From Paenibacillus gorillae (GTDB taxonomy: Bacteria > Bacillota > Bacilli > Paenibacillales > Paenibacillaceae), in contig NZ_CBVJ010000093.1 of assembly GCF_000513275.1 (NCBI RefSeq), positions 86,001 through 150,000 on the forward strand: DNA of 64,000 nt, written 5' to 3'. The translations under genes were made by a program, and so were the position numbers. The stretch's first letter is position 1, and each line of letters opens with the position of its first letter. Under the pieces are notes generated by a model. The model was not told the DNA's origin. It was given only the letters and a program-made list of their open reading frames with translations, and did not search any database. Below, piece after piece: positions 7,911 through 16,069 of the stretch.

Positions 7911-8930
7911 TTACTTCACTTCGACAAATTTGCCTGAAGCTTGCGATTCAAATGCGCTCAAAATGACAGCAAGTGATTTACGGCCTTCTTCGCCAGTCAC
8001 TTCCGGCGTAGTGTCGTTCACGATCGCATCGACGAAAGCATCGACTACGCCGCTGGCAAGCTGCTTCTCGTTCGTGGAGATCGCGCCTACTTTATGCTTC
8101 TCAACCGTTCCGTTGCGCAGCTCGACGATAACTTGATCTTCCGGATCTGTACCGATCTTCATTACGCCCTTCTCGCACCAGAGAACGGTGCTGTTGTCTT
8201 CGCCCTTGTAGTACGTCCAGCTGGCAACCAGAGTACCGATGGAGCCGCCCTTCATGCGAACGAGTACGGATGCGTTGTCATCGACATCGCCCGGTTTGTC
8301 CAACGTTGCAATGAACGCCGCTACTTCAGCCGCTTCGTCATCAAGCAGCCAGCGGATCAGGTCGGATTTGTGCACGCCAAGATCGCCCATAGCGCCCATG
8401 ATCGCTTCATTTTTACGGAAGAACCAGCTGCCTGCACCGTCGATGCTCCAGCCGTCCGGACCCGGGTGGCCGAAGGAAGTTCTGAATGTCAGCACTTTGC
8501 CCAAAACACCGGATTTCAAAATTTGCTTCGCTTTTACGTGAGCAGGGATAAAACGCTGGTTATGTCCGACCATCAGCTTCACACCGTTGCTTGCTGCCGT
8601 TTCAATCATAGCTGCCGCTTCTTCGTCCGTCGACGCCATCGGTTTTTCAACCAATACATGCGCGCCAGCTTTTGCAGCTGCGATCGAAATTTCAGCGTGA
8701 GTTGCATTTGGCGTACATACGCTTACTGCATCCGGCTTAATTTCAGCCAGCATCGTTTCATAATCGGCGAATGCTTTACCGCCATGCTGTTCGGCATAAC
8801 CTTGAGCCCGTTCAATTACAGGATCGACGAATGCTACAAGCTCAACATTTTCATTGGAAACATACTCTGGAATGTGACGGTGCTTCGAAATCGAACCGCA
8901 GCCAATAACCGCTACTCTTACTTTACTCAT
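7911..8930 (-). CDS. Gfo/Idh/MocA family NAD(P)-dependent oxidoreductase
   Basis: 339 residues. N-terminal Rossmann fold with VIGCGSISKHRH (8-19) and the catalytic-site motif VEKPMAS (EKP at 95-97); the C-terminal alpha/beta domain contains GDLGVHKSDLIRWL, where the histidine is the usual catalytic residue. The family oxidises or epimerises polyols and sugars such as myo-inositol or glucose derivatives. Encoded 27 nt downstream of a sugar-phosphate isomerase/epimerase, a pairing typical of inositol or rare-sugar catabolism. Substrate cannot be named from sequence. Confidence 0.92.
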   Translation of the reverse strand: MSKVRVAVIGCGSISKHRHIPEYVSNENVELVAFVDPVIERAQGYAEQHGGKAFADYETMLAEIKPDAVSVCTPNATHAEISIAAAKAGAHVLVEKPMASTDEEAAAMIETAASNGVKLMVGHNQRFIPAHVKAKQILKSGVLGKVLTFRTSFGHPGPDGWSIDGAGSWFFRKNEAIMGAMGDLGVHKSDLIRWLLDDEAAEVAAFIATLDKPGDVDDNASVLVRMKGGSIGTLVASWTYYKGEDNSTVLWCEKGVMKIGTDPEDQVIVELRNGTVEKHKVGAISTNEKQLASGVVDAFVDAIVNDTTPEVTGEEGRKSLAVILSAFESQASGKFVEVK

Positions 8931-8957
8931 AATTTTCCCCTGCCCCTTTAATTAAAA

Positions 8958-9722
8958 TTATTTGCTCAGATAGTTGTCTTTCAGCCACTGCATGCTTTCC
9001 GCTACAGCTTCAAGCGGCGGATTCGCACAGTTGTCCTGCTCCACGATAATCCATTCTACGCCGGATACCGATGCTTTATCGATGATAGGCAGCAGCGGCA
9101 ATTCACCGCGGCCGAGCTCAACCGTATCAATGCCTGTTTCTGCTTTACGATAGTCCTTCAAGTGAAGAAGCGGCAGTTTGCCCGCATATTTTGCGATATA
9201 TTCGAGAGGGTCCTGACCTGCATACTGAACCCAGCCGATGTCCATTTCAACCTTCAGCAAATCGGAACCAATGCGCTCATACAACGCGTCAAACACGAAT
9301 TGGCCGTCAATTGACACTTCGAATTCGAATTCATGGTTATGATACAGCAATTGAATGCCGGCATCACGGAAACGCTTACCATACTCTTCGAATTTGACGA
9401 AATGAGTTGCCCAAGCTTCCGCGCTCCGTTGGTCTTCCGTCAGCCAAGGAATGCTCGCATACTTAGCGCCGATCGTTTTCAGATAAGCGATTTCTTCATC
9501 GATCCGCTCCTCAAGCAGTTGCAGACCGACATGGCTGCCGATCGCAGTTAGTCCAAGCTCTTGCAACAGGTCGCGCATTTTTTCTGCCTCGATATCACCG
9601 TAGCCTGCAAATTCAACACCTTGATAGCCCAATGCCGCTACTTTGCGCAGCGTTCCTTCGAAATCTTCGCTTGTCGCATCGCGCAACGTATACAACTGCA
9701 GACCGATTGGAAATTTACCCAT
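8958..9722 (-). CDS. Sugar phosphate isomerase/epimerase (TIM barrel)
   Basis: 254 residues from the ATG at 9722, 11 nt after AAGGAG; a GTG four codons upstream overlaps the Shine-Dalgarno. AP-endonuclease-2/xylose-isomerase-like barrel: PIGLQLYTLRD at the start, YHNHEFEFE (about 130), KVEMDIGWVQYAG, PLLHLKDY and EWIIVEQDNC carry the acidic and His residues of the metal site. Related proteins include IolE/IolI and 3-keto-sugar isomerases. First gene of a two-gene operon with the downstream dehydrogenase. A TATAAT-like -10 lies at 9780-9785 on the minus strand without a good -35. Confidence 0.9.
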   Translation of the reverse strand: MGKFPIGLQLYTLRDATSEDFEGTLRKVAALGYQGVEFAGYGDIEAEKMRDLLQELGLTAIGSHVGLQLLEERIDEEIAYLKTIGAKYASIPWLTEDQRSAEAWATHFVKFEEYGKRFRDAGIQLLYHNHEFEFEVSIDGQFVFDALYERIGSDLLKVEMDIGWVQYAGQDPLEYIAKYAGKLPLLHLKDYRKAETGIDTVELGRGELPLLPIIDKASVSGVEWIIVEQDNCANPPLEAVAESMQWLKDNYLSK

Positions 9723-10353
9723 GCGTATATACACTCCTTACTTCGATTGAATATCTGTTTGTTTTTGCTTTCGTCTTTCATTATAAAACTCTATTCCTGC
9801 AAAAAATAGGTGATTTATTACTCTTTTTATATGCGATTTTGTCTTTTCCTAATTTTAATAAGGATATTTCGAACCGGATAGCTCCAGCTGTCCGCAAATA
9901 AAGGCAAGGGGCTGGGGAAACAACCTTCATTAGTATACAAAGCCGAGCAATCGTTATACCTATTGAGCAAATACAATAAATTATTCGCAGCCTGTTTCAA
10001 GACGGACAACCCGGGGTATTTCAACTTCATAACGCCCCGATTCAGCGCCCGATAGCAGTTCTCTTCCTAATAAAATAGGTGCAATTCGTCCAAATCGGCA
10101 AGAAAATAGGGCAAAGACTGGCCTAGACATCATTTTGTAACCAAAATCTAATTTATTTTTAAGAAATGATTAATCTTTATCGTGTACAATACAATCAGAT
10201 AAACTGCAATTTGAATAATCACAATCACATAAAGTTTGTCATAGGCTGCCGAAACTTTTTTGCTATTACGTCCGTATAGAAGTAAAACCGTTTCTAATGC
10301 CATCCTGCGCCAGTCGGCGTAAAACATAATTCCAAATATAGAGTGGAGGAACA
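9723..10353. other. Intergenic region, about 630 bases, no supported gene
   Basis: Separates divergent transcription units. It is AT-rich on both flanks. Short open frames on the minus strand (9827-10030, 10148-10354) lack ribosome binding sites and recognisable protein features. The only sites I can point to are the weak -10 at 9780-9785 for the isomerase gene and GGAGG at 10345-10349 for the next + strand gene. Confidence 0.5.
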
Positions 10354-10356
10354 ATG

Positions 10357-10584
10357 ATGAAAACGATGCTTATGTTCAATAACAAAACAATTCCTGTCTA
10401 CCTGACTGATACGAACAAAAAAGCGATAGACAAGCTGGCGGACGTGCTTACCCGCAAACTTGTAACAGGGAAAAACGCTCTGAAGAACTGTATTCTTTCG
10501 CTGATCAGCGTCGAGATTAACGGCAGTGAGGCTACGCTTCATTCCTTGTACGAAAAAGACACTTTGACGATCTCGTTGTATTAA
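10357..10584 (+). CDS. Small hypothetical protein, 75 residues
   Basis: Two consecutive ATGs; the second (10357) lies 7 nt after GGAGG and is preferred. The sequence (MKTMLMFNNKTIPVYL...) is soluble, with a C-terminal LISVEINGSEATLHSLY segment of beta character. No family recognised. It is the only gene between an untranscribed-looking intergenic region and a hairpin shared with the convergent lipoprotein gene. Confidence 0.65.
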   Translation: MKTMLMFNNKTIPVYLTDTNKKAIDKLADVLTRKLVTGKNALKNCILSLISVEINGSEATLHSLYEKDTLTISLY

Positions 10585-10607
10585 TCCATGGACCCATATA
10601 AGGAGAG

Positions 10608-10668
10608 AAAGGCCTAGTCTTGCAAGAGGCGGTAAATGAATCCGCTGCTTTTGCAAATCTAGGCCTTT
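10608..10668. terminator. Long hairpin between convergent genes
   Basis: AAAGGCCTAG (10608-10617) pairs with CTAGGCCTTT (10659-10668), and TTGCAA (10620) with TTGCAA (10651) plus GCGG with CCGC inside. Short T-runs on both sides, so termination in either direction is plausible. Confidence 0.65.
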
Positions 10669-10682
10669 TACTGCTGCTATTG

Positions 10683-11309
10683 TTATTGCGCTGTTTGCTC
10701 GCCTGATCCGTCTCCTTGCTGTCCTTGCGGGCGGCTGCCTCCCATATTGCCTCCGCCGCCAAAGCCTCCAAAGCCGCCGAGCCTGATCGACTCTGCCTCC
10801 TGCGTTCCTTCCTTTAACGTCACCGTAATGACGTCATCTGCCTTCAAATCCGATAACGATTGCTCCGTCTCTTTCCGCTCATTGTTCTCGAAGGTCGTGG
10901 ATACGATCTTCGTCTCATCCGTAACTGTAATGGTCATCGTCTCGTCGGTGAACATATTGTCCAGGTTCATACCTCCGCCTTCTGGAGGAGCTTGCCCTTC
11001 TTGACGCTGCGGTCTTTCGCCCTGCTGGCCTCTGCCTCCGGCAGCACCGCTTCCATCCCCGCCTGCGCCGCCACCGCTGCGATTGCCGGGCTGGAACGAG
11101 GAGACAAACATCGTAATCGTCTGCCCGTCGATGGATTTAATTTTACCTAACGTCCCGCCCATCATCATTCCTCCAGGGCGCTGCTGATCCGGCAGCTCGC
11201 CGACCGCTGCAGTTACCGGCTCGTCTGTTTGCGCATTTGCCCCACAGCCGCTTAAAGCCATTGCCATTACCGCTGCACCGAGCACTAGCTTCCATTTATT
11301 CATTTGCAT
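10683..11309 (-). CDS. Putative lipoprotein with Gly/Gln/Pro-rich low-complexity segments
   Basis: 208 residues from the ATG at 11309. Lipobox ALSGC (Cys about residue 22) predicts signal peptidase II processing and membrane attachment. The mature part has a GTLGKIKSIDGQTITMFVSS motif, a Gly/Gln/Arg-rich stretch, then TMTITVTDETKIV and LKADDVITVTLKEG, reminiscent of small OB-like beta domains (DUF5666-type) found in metal- or wall-associated lipoproteins, and ends in a second Gly-rich tail. Function unknown. It is monocistronic and ends at the hairpin 10608-10668. Confidence 0.75.
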   Translation of the reverse strand: MQMNKWKLVLGAAVMAMALSGCGANAQTDEPVTAAVGELPDQQRPGGMMMGGTLGKIKSIDGQTITMFVSSFQPGNRSGGGAGGDGSGAAGGRGQQGERPQRQEGQAPPEGGGMNLDNMFTDETMTITVTDETKIVSTTFENNERKETEQSLSDLKADDVITVTLKEGTQEAESIRLGGFGGFGGGGNMGGSRPQGQQGDGSGEQTAQ

Positions 11310-11430
11310 TTCACTACCGCCTTTCCCTTGTTGAACGACATCGTATCGTCGCACCGAGTGGTATCGCGGAGTGATTGTACCAAAGCAATATGAATGACAT
11401 ATGAACGTGAAATGCCGGAGCGAATAGAGT

Positions 11431-12675
11431 TTACATCGATGATTCTTTAGCTGTTATTGCGGCCGAGGTCTTATTCCAGTTGCCAATAATAAAGATCATC
11501 GTGCCAATCCACCCGCAAGCTGATGCAGCTCCGAGAAGCATTGGAAGCTCTAGGCTGTCGTACAAGCCTGCGCCGAGCAGCGGGCCAATAGAGCCGCGAA
11601 TGCCGAACAGCATCAGATGAATGCCGAATACCGTCGCCTCTCTTCCCGGCGCCAGACGGAATATAAAAGATAGGATGCCGATATCCCAAATTGCTTCACC
11701 AATTCCTTGAATGCCGTTGCCCAACAGTACGGCCGGATAAGTACCCCAGAAGCCGTAAAGCATCGGGACGATAGCATACGCAGCAATGCCGCATAGCAGC
11801 ACGTATTTCATATTAAAACGATCGATGGCCCAGCCGGCAATTAAATACGTCAGCAGCAGCGCAGTAAAATACGAGACGCGGGCAAAGCCGATCTGCGAAT
11901 TGCTAAGCGACAGCACCTCGACCTGAATGATTTGATAAAGCGGATTGGACAGCATATTGCCGAAGCCTGCCAGCATTGTTGCGCCAAGCATGACGGCAAG
12001 CAGCCGGTTGCCTTTTACAAGCGTCCATTGCTCTGCGAACGAAAATCGTTTTGGCGGGCCAACAGGTTTAGCGGCTGCTTTCTTCGGCATTTTCACCGTA
12101 TTGAACAGCAGAATAGAAGCGAAGCCGGCCACAGCCGCGCAAATTAACGGGAAACGCGGGCCGGCAGCGTCCGCCCAGCTTCCAACCAGATAAGCTAGCG
12201 GAATCATCAGCATGCCCATAGCGACACGAACATAGCCCATCAGCCGCCCTCTCACCTCAGTAGGGTACATGCTGGACACAAGCGATGCATAGGCTGGGGC
12301 TTGTATGCCCATCAGCAACTGAATCGTGACTGCTGTCGCTACGTATACGGAAGGAAAAGCGAAAAAGGCCGGCAGCAAAAGCAGCAGCCTGCCGATCGCA
12401 TTTGGTATCATAACGAATGGTTTGGGGTTGCCGGTTCTCTCGATCCAGCTTGCCCAAAACGGAGAAAATAGCAGCCCAATGGCCGGAGCCGCTGACAGCA
12501 CCCCGACTTGGAGCGAGCTTGCCCCCTGTTGAAGGGCGAAAGCGCTGAAAAACTGATTGAAAACAACATTGAAAAGGCTAAAAATAATCGAGGCTCCAAA
12601 ATCGATTTTGGAGTTATGCCAGACACGCGGCGTCATGTTCATGCCGAATCTGTGAATGCTGCCTTTGGTCTCCAT
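11431..12675 (-). CDS. MFS family transporter
   Basis: 414 residues from the ATG at 12675, 8 nt after GGAAGGA; a longer frame to 12765 lacks a ribosome site. About twelve membrane helices; loop 2-3 motif ASWIERTGNPKPFVMIPNAIGR corresponds to MFS motif A. No neighbour gives a substrate, though it is downstream of a small membrane protein and a TetR regulator, as drug exporters often are. Spacing of 109 nt to the upstream gene leaves room for its own promoter. Confidence 0.88.
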   Translation of the reverse strand: METKGSIHRFGMNMTPRVWHNSKIDFGASIIFSLFNVVFNQFFSAFALQQGASSLQVGVLSAAPAIGLLFSPFWASWIERTGNPKPFVMIPNAIGRLLLLLPAFFAFPSVYVATAVTIQLLMGIQAPAYASLVSSMYPTEVRGRLMGYVRVAMGMLMIPLAYLVGSWADAAGPRFPLICAAVAGFASILLFNTVKMPKKAAAKPVGPPKRFSFAEQWTLVKGNRLLAVMLGATMLAGFGNMLSNPLYQIIQVEVLSLSNSQIGFARVSYFTALLLTYLIAGWAIDRFNMKYVLLCGIAAYAIVPMLYGFWGTYPAVLLGNGIQGIGEAIWDIGILSFIFRLAPGREATVFGIHLMLFGIRGSIGPLLGAGLYDSLELPMLLGAASACGWIGTMIFIIGNWNKTSAAITAKESSM

Positions 12676-12784
12676 CCTGCTAATCCTTCCGTTCGTCAGA
12701 TGATGTGGTTTGACTCCATTAGAACAGAGAAAAGCAGGACTTGCAACAACGATTTTTACAGTCATGAACAGGCTTATTCCAATC

Positions 12785-13111
12785 TCACATCAGAAATATA
12801 ATAAGGCCAAAGCAGAGCACGGACACGGCCGTGTAGCTCCATGCGGAAGCGCGGCTGCAATCTTTGCGAGTCCAAATCCGATATAAGTACCATATGGTAA
12901 ACAGTGTGGACACAATCGTGATAGCGAGAATTAAACCGTCTATGAACGGGTCCTGCAAGCTTTGTCCGCCGTTCTGGTGTTTATGCATGCTGCTCGTGAG
13001 CGTCGCTCCGCTCGTTGCGAGAAGCGGCAGCAGCATATGGATGCCATGGACGATAATCGGGAATAGCAGTCCTCCAAGCGAAAGTAATGAGTTTCGCGGC
13101 AAATTGTTCAC
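12785..13111 (-). CDS. Small three-helix membrane protein
   Basis: 108 residues from a GTG at 13111, 9 nt after GGGAGG. Hydrophobic segments at about 10-32, 57-76 and 89-107; the loop after the first helix has HKHQNGGQS. Not recognised. It lies 95 nt downstream of a TetR regulator on the same strand and upstream of an MFS transporter, so it may belong to a TetR-controlled unit. Confidence 0.75.
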   Translation of the reverse strand: MNNLPRNSLLSLGGLLFPIIVHGIHMLLPLLATSGATLTSSMHKHQNGGQSLQDPFIDGLILAITIVSTLFTIWYLYRIWTRKDCSRASAWSYTAVSVLCFGLIIFLM

Positions 13112-13206
13112 GGCAAAAAGCCTCCCTTTTCCAATCGTTATAAAGCCATTCTGCTTCTTATACTTACTGCAGAGTACTGACGTTATATGACGGAAAAGAG
13201 AGGCAT

Positions 13207-13779
13207 TTATTTGTTCGGATGGTGAATGCCGCGCAAATAGACGCTAAGCACCCGGTTAATGCTGTCATCGAGCTGGATTGGCATTCCGAAGCCGCCCGCT
13301 CTTTCTAATGAAGCAAAGCCATGCAAAATGCTGCGCAAGCCGCGGACGAGATGAATGGCTTCTTCCCGCTCCAAATCATAAGCCCGGAGAAGATCGATCA
13401 TTTGCTGAACCAGCTCACTGCTTAAAGCTTTCCACTCCGGATCATCGGTATGGATTTGCGAGGCAAGCGTCGCTTCATACAATCCGGGATGCTCCCTTGC
13501 AAATTCAATATACGCTTTGGCGCAAGCAAACACGGCATCATCGCCTGAACGTCCGAAGGCCGATCGCAGCATCTTCTCGTTTAAGCTCTTCAAGCCGTGC
13601 AGCGTCAGCTTGAAGCGCAGGCCGCTTAAGCTTTCCACATGGTTGTACAGCGACGGCGAGCGGATGCCCAGCTTCTGCGACAACAACGCCATCGTTACTT
13701 CCTGCAATCCCCGTTCGTCGGCTATTTCTGCCGCTGCCTGCAATATCGTTTGCAGATCCAGTCCTTGTCGTGGTGACAT
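13207..13779 (-). CDS. TetR/AcrR family regulator with WHG-type C-terminal domain
   Basis: 190 residues. N-terminal HTH: ILQAAAEIADERGLQEVTMA, then KLGIRSPSLYNHVESLSGLR, the standard TetR recognition helix region. The C-terminal part (YIEFAREHPGLYEATL, then VRGLRSILHGFASLERAGGFGM) matches the TetR_C WHG family, where H and G of LHGFASLE are conserved. It lies 36 nt downstream of the MBL hydrolase gene and likely shares its promoter, which carries two near-identical palindromes (14554-14570 and 14578-14594) suited to bind it. Confidence 0.92.
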   Translation of the reverse strand: MSPRQGLDLQTILQAAAEIADERGLQEVTMALLSQKLGIRSPSLYNHVESLSGLRFKLTLHGLKSLNEKMLRSAFGRSGDDAVFACAKAYIEFAREHPGLYEATLASQIHTDDPEWKALSSELVQQMIDLLRAYDLEREEAIHLVRGLRSILHGFASLERAGGFGMPIQLDDSINRVLSVYLRGIHHPNK

Positions 13780-13815
13780 CTATATTCCCCCTATTCATTA
13801 GATATTGCATCTTAA

Positions 13816-14529
13816 TTACTTCAGTTTTCGCTCAGCCTCCGCAATCGCCTTTGCCAAAGCAGCGCCAGGCTGCTGAAGCATATTGCCATGCCCGACTGCT
13901 AATACCGCAGGCTTATAAGCCTGCAGCTTGCGGGCGCTCTCCAGTGAAGCTTGCTTATTCCAGGTTGCCAAGGCAGGGAACGGAAACCACGGTTTAAGCT
14001 GTCCGCTCACGGCTATTCCTCCCCGAAGCTGAAGCGCATCTCCTGCTATGAGCGTCTGGCTGCGCGTGTCCAAGAAAGACATAGAGCCTGGTGTATGACC
14101 CGGCGTCGAAATTGCGAGCAATGATCCGATCCGGTCACCTTCCTGCAGCAGCACATCAGGCATCGTCTTAATGGCTCCCGGCTTTGGCACACCGCCTTTC
14201 ACCGGCAGTTGCGACTCGCCCGGTTCAAGCGCAGCATCTCCCGCCAATAGGCGAGAGTCTCTTGCGGAAATATAGACCTTTACGTCTGGAAGGCGGGCCT
14301 TGAGCGAGTCCAAAGCACCGATATGATCACTATGTGCATGTGTTAACACGATACGTACGATTGGTTTGCCGATATCTTCGGCCGCTTTTATAATGGCCTC
14401 TGCATTGTTCGGAAGAGCAGCATCCACTAATGTAAGGCCATCCTCTTCTTCAACGAGGTAGCAATTAACCGGAAATATATGGGGCAAGTAGGTGAGCTGA
14501 TAAACTTGATTGGATTTTGTTATTCGCAT
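13816..14529 (-). CDS. Metallo-beta-lactamase fold hydrolase
   Basis: 237 residues from the ATG at 14529, 9 nt after AAGGTGG; the longer frame to 14601 would read through the promoter. Zinc motifs: THAHSDHIG (H-x-H-x-D-H), STPGHTPGS, AGDAL, and a late GHGN. This is the general MBL hydrolase fold (glyoxalase II/lactonase type). It is the first gene of a unit with the downstream TetR gene. The TetR product probably senses a compound that the hydrolase acts on; the compound is unknown. Confidence 0.92.
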   Translation of the reverse strand: MRITKSNQVYQLTYLPHIFPVNCYLVEEEDGLTLVDAALPNNAEAIIKAAEDIGKPIVRIVLTHAHSDHIGALDSLKARLPDVKVYISARDSRLLAGDAALEPGESQLPVKGGVPKPGAIKTMPDVLLQEGDRIGSLLAISTPGHTPGSMSFLDTRSQTLIAGDALQLRGGIAVSGQLKPWFPFPALATWNKQASLESARKLQAYKPAVLAVGHGNMLQQPGAALAKAIAEAERKLK

Positions 14530-14552
14530 AATAGCTAACCACCTTCTCTTAT

Positions 14553-14601
14553 AAACTAATATCGTTAGTTTCATGATAACTAATAACATTAGTTTTTGCA
14601 A
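14553..14601 (-). promoter_or_regulatory. MBL-tetR promoter with two matching palindromic operators
   Basis: Minus-strand promoter TTGCAA (14596-14601), 17 nt, TATCAT (14573-14578). Two 17-bp inverted repeats of the same sequence family, AACTAATAACATTAGTT (14578-14594, filling the spacer) and AACTAATATCGTTAGTT (14554-14570, at the start site), are 24 bp apart centre to centre. One extends to a 19-bp perfect arm pair. This is the arrangement expected of TetR-family autorepression. Confidence 0.8.
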
Positions 14602-14609
14602 CTGATTTT

Positions 14610-14822
14610 TTAATATGGTTTTAGCTCATAAAGATCACGTTCACGGCAGCCTAAGGTGTCGGCAATCGCAATCGCCGTTTTTAAAGGCATCACTCTTTTG
14701 TTGTCTATGTAATCAACAAGCCTCTCCGGCTTATACTGCAGCAATTGTGCCAGTTGCTCTGCCGTCATTCTGGCTTCCGACAATCGGAGAGCCAGCAAGC
14801 AAGCACCAAGTTCATATTTCAT
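14610..14822 (-). CDS. Small XRE-type helix-turn-helix protein
   Basis: 70 residues. The segment RMTAEQLAQLLQYKPERLVD, followed by YIDNKRVMPLKTAIAIADTL, is a compact Cro/CI-like HTH with the conserved helix 5 (IADTLGCRERDLYEL). GAAGTGAT before the ATG resembles the Shine-Dalgarno with one mismatch. The gene stops 8 bases before the -35 of the MBL-tetR promoter. No target is visible. Confidence 0.8.
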   Translation of the reverse strand: MKYELGACLLALRLSEARMTAEQLAQLLQYKPERLVDYIDNKRVMPLKTAIAIADTLGCRERDLYELKPY

Positions 14823-14880
14823 TCAGCATCACTTCCCGTTTCCGTTCAAATGGCGGTCCATACTTATTTTACCCCCGATA

Positions 14881-14909
14881 TTAACTGTCCATAAAGGCCA
14901 TTCTATAAT
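14881..14909 (+). promoter_or_regulatory. Promoter of the 48-residue small protein gene
   Basis: TTAACT, 17 nt, TATAAT; the perfect -10 is 46 nt before the ATG at 14956. A GCCCGG-containing dyad (CCCGG CTCAT CCGGG) lies between. Confidence 0.55.
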
Positions 14910-14955
14910 TGTCCCGGCTCATCCGGGCAATCGCTTCATATAGGAGGAAACGTCC

Positions 14956-15102
14956 ATGTCTCATAACAAAAAACGTTCTTTCCAAGGCAAGATGCATGCG
15001 TTCCGGGTCAACTCGGCCGAAGCCGAAAATAATGTAGCCGCTTCTGCAGCTGTCAACCGGAACCAAAAGGGCCATACCCCGAACAACCCGTCCACGGGCT
15101 AG
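14956..15102 (+). CDS. Small basic protein, 48 residues
   Basis: MSHNKKRSFQGKMHAFRVNS at the start, then an Ala/Asn-rich stretch and a TPNNPSTG tail. AGGAGG lies 8 nt before the ATG and a promoter with a perfect -10 lies upstream. Composition (Asn, Gln, Ala, Lys) recalls small spore proteins, but no SASP signature is visible, so no function is assigned. A minus-strand frame of 90 codons over the same bases has no ribosome site and is a shadow. Confidence 0.6.
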   Translation: MSHNKKRSFQGKMHAFRVNSAEAENNVAASAAVNRNQKGHTPNNPSTG

Positions 15103-15163
15103 AGGGACTGAGGTCCTTGCATTCATGCAAACCTGAAGCAATCGCTTGACCAAGGCAGCACGA

Positions 15164-15199
15164 ATAGGACCCTCTCCTACACTGGAAAAAGGGTCCTAT
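15164..15199. repeat. Inverted repeat downstream of the AraC gene
   Basis: ATAGGACCCT (15164-15173) pairs perfectly with AGGGTCCTAT (15190-15199), loop 16 nt. There is no T-run on either strand, so it may be a weak terminator, an mRNA 3' end stabiliser or a processing site between convergent genes. Confidence 0.6.
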
Positions 15200-15234
15200 C
15201 GTCTGACTCGGGCAGCAAAGCAGCAAGCCAGCCC

Positions 15235-16065
15235 TTATTCAAAAGCAAATGCTTCGCCGCCGCCGCGTTTGAACTGCTCCGGCGTGATTCCCGCGAACTG
15301 TTTGAACAGCCGGCTGAAATGAGCCAGATGCTTAAAGCCCAACCGGAAAGCCACTTCTGTAACCGACAGCTCCGGCTCCATCAGAAACAGAATCTTCGCC
15401 TCATTAATTCGCCGCCGGTAAATATAATGAAAAATCGTAACGCCGGTCACTTCCTTGAACAGCTTCGACAGATAGGATTTGCTCATATGCAGCTGCTCCT
15501 CAAGCTGCTCCATATGGAGATCATCCTTGTAGCTTTGTTCCAGCAGCGAAATGATCCGCTGGACCGAGGCTTCCTTGTCGGACGAATATTCCTGACGTTC
15601 CTTCAGCGGCAGCGCACATAAGCTGAAAATAAAATAGAGCAAATCGACGAAAGCAAGCCGAAACCTGTTCTCGCCGACCGCATCCTGACGAAGCTGATAA
15701 TCACGCATCAGCACCAGTATCCGTTCAACCTCTGCCTTATCTTCACCTCGAAGGCGAAGGCGATAATTTCTCAACTGCTCGAAGGGTTCCAGCAAATTGA
15801 CCCCATGCGGTAATTCCGCATAGGGCCTTACAATTCCGGGATCGAAATGAATAATCGACCTGACGTAGGGGAAGGACGGATCGATTTTGGCACAATGAAG
15901 CGTCATGCCGTACATAATGATCAAATCGCCTGGAGCCATATGATAAATGTTGTCGCCAATTAAGTAATTGCATTGTCCCTCATGAAAGTAATACACCTCA
16001 TAGTTGGTGTGGGAATGAAAGATCGGTTCAATCGGCCCTTCCGCGCGATATCCGTAATCCATCAT
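15235..16065 (-). CDS. AraC family regulator with cupin sensor domain
   Basis: 276 residues. The N-terminal cupin (about 10-95: FHSHTNYEVYYFHEG, then MAPGDLIIMYG) probably binds a sugar ligand; the C-terminal AraC domain (about 170-270) has two HTHs: MEQLEEQLHMSKSYLSKLFK and SVTEVAFRLGFKHLAHFSRL, ending in the FKQFAGITPEQFKR signature. It starts 4 nt after the stop of the isomerase gene with AGGAGAG upstream, so it is the fourth gene of the sugar operon and probably its activator. Confidence 0.93.
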   Translation of the reverse strand: MMDYGYRAEGPIEPIFHSHTNYEVYYFHEGQCNYLIGDNIYHMAPGDLIIMYGMTLHCAKIDPSFPYVRSIIHFDPGIVRPYAELPHGVNLLEPFEQLRNYRLRLRGEDKAEVERILVLMRDYQLRQDAVGENRFRLAFVDLLYFIFSLCALPLKERQEYSSDKEASVQRIISLLEQSYKDDLHMEQLEEQLHMSKSYLSKLFKEVTGVTIFHYIYRRRINEAKILFLMEPELSVTEVAFRLGFKHLAHFSRLFKQFAGITPEQFKRGGGEAFAFE

Positions 16066-16069
16066 ACGA

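Noticed and set aside
9827-10354. Two minus-strand ORFs (67 and 68 codons)
   Set aside because: No ribosome binding site, no hydrophobic or domain signature, and they lie in AT-rich intergenic DNA between divergent genes.
12866-13190. Plus-strand ORFs over the small membrane protein gene
   Set aside because: The minus-strand frame has an ideal GGGAGG site and three helices; the plus frames lack any site.
14881-15153. 90-codon minus-strand ORF
   Set aside because: Antisense to the 48-residue ORF, which has a promoter and ribosome site; the long frame has none.
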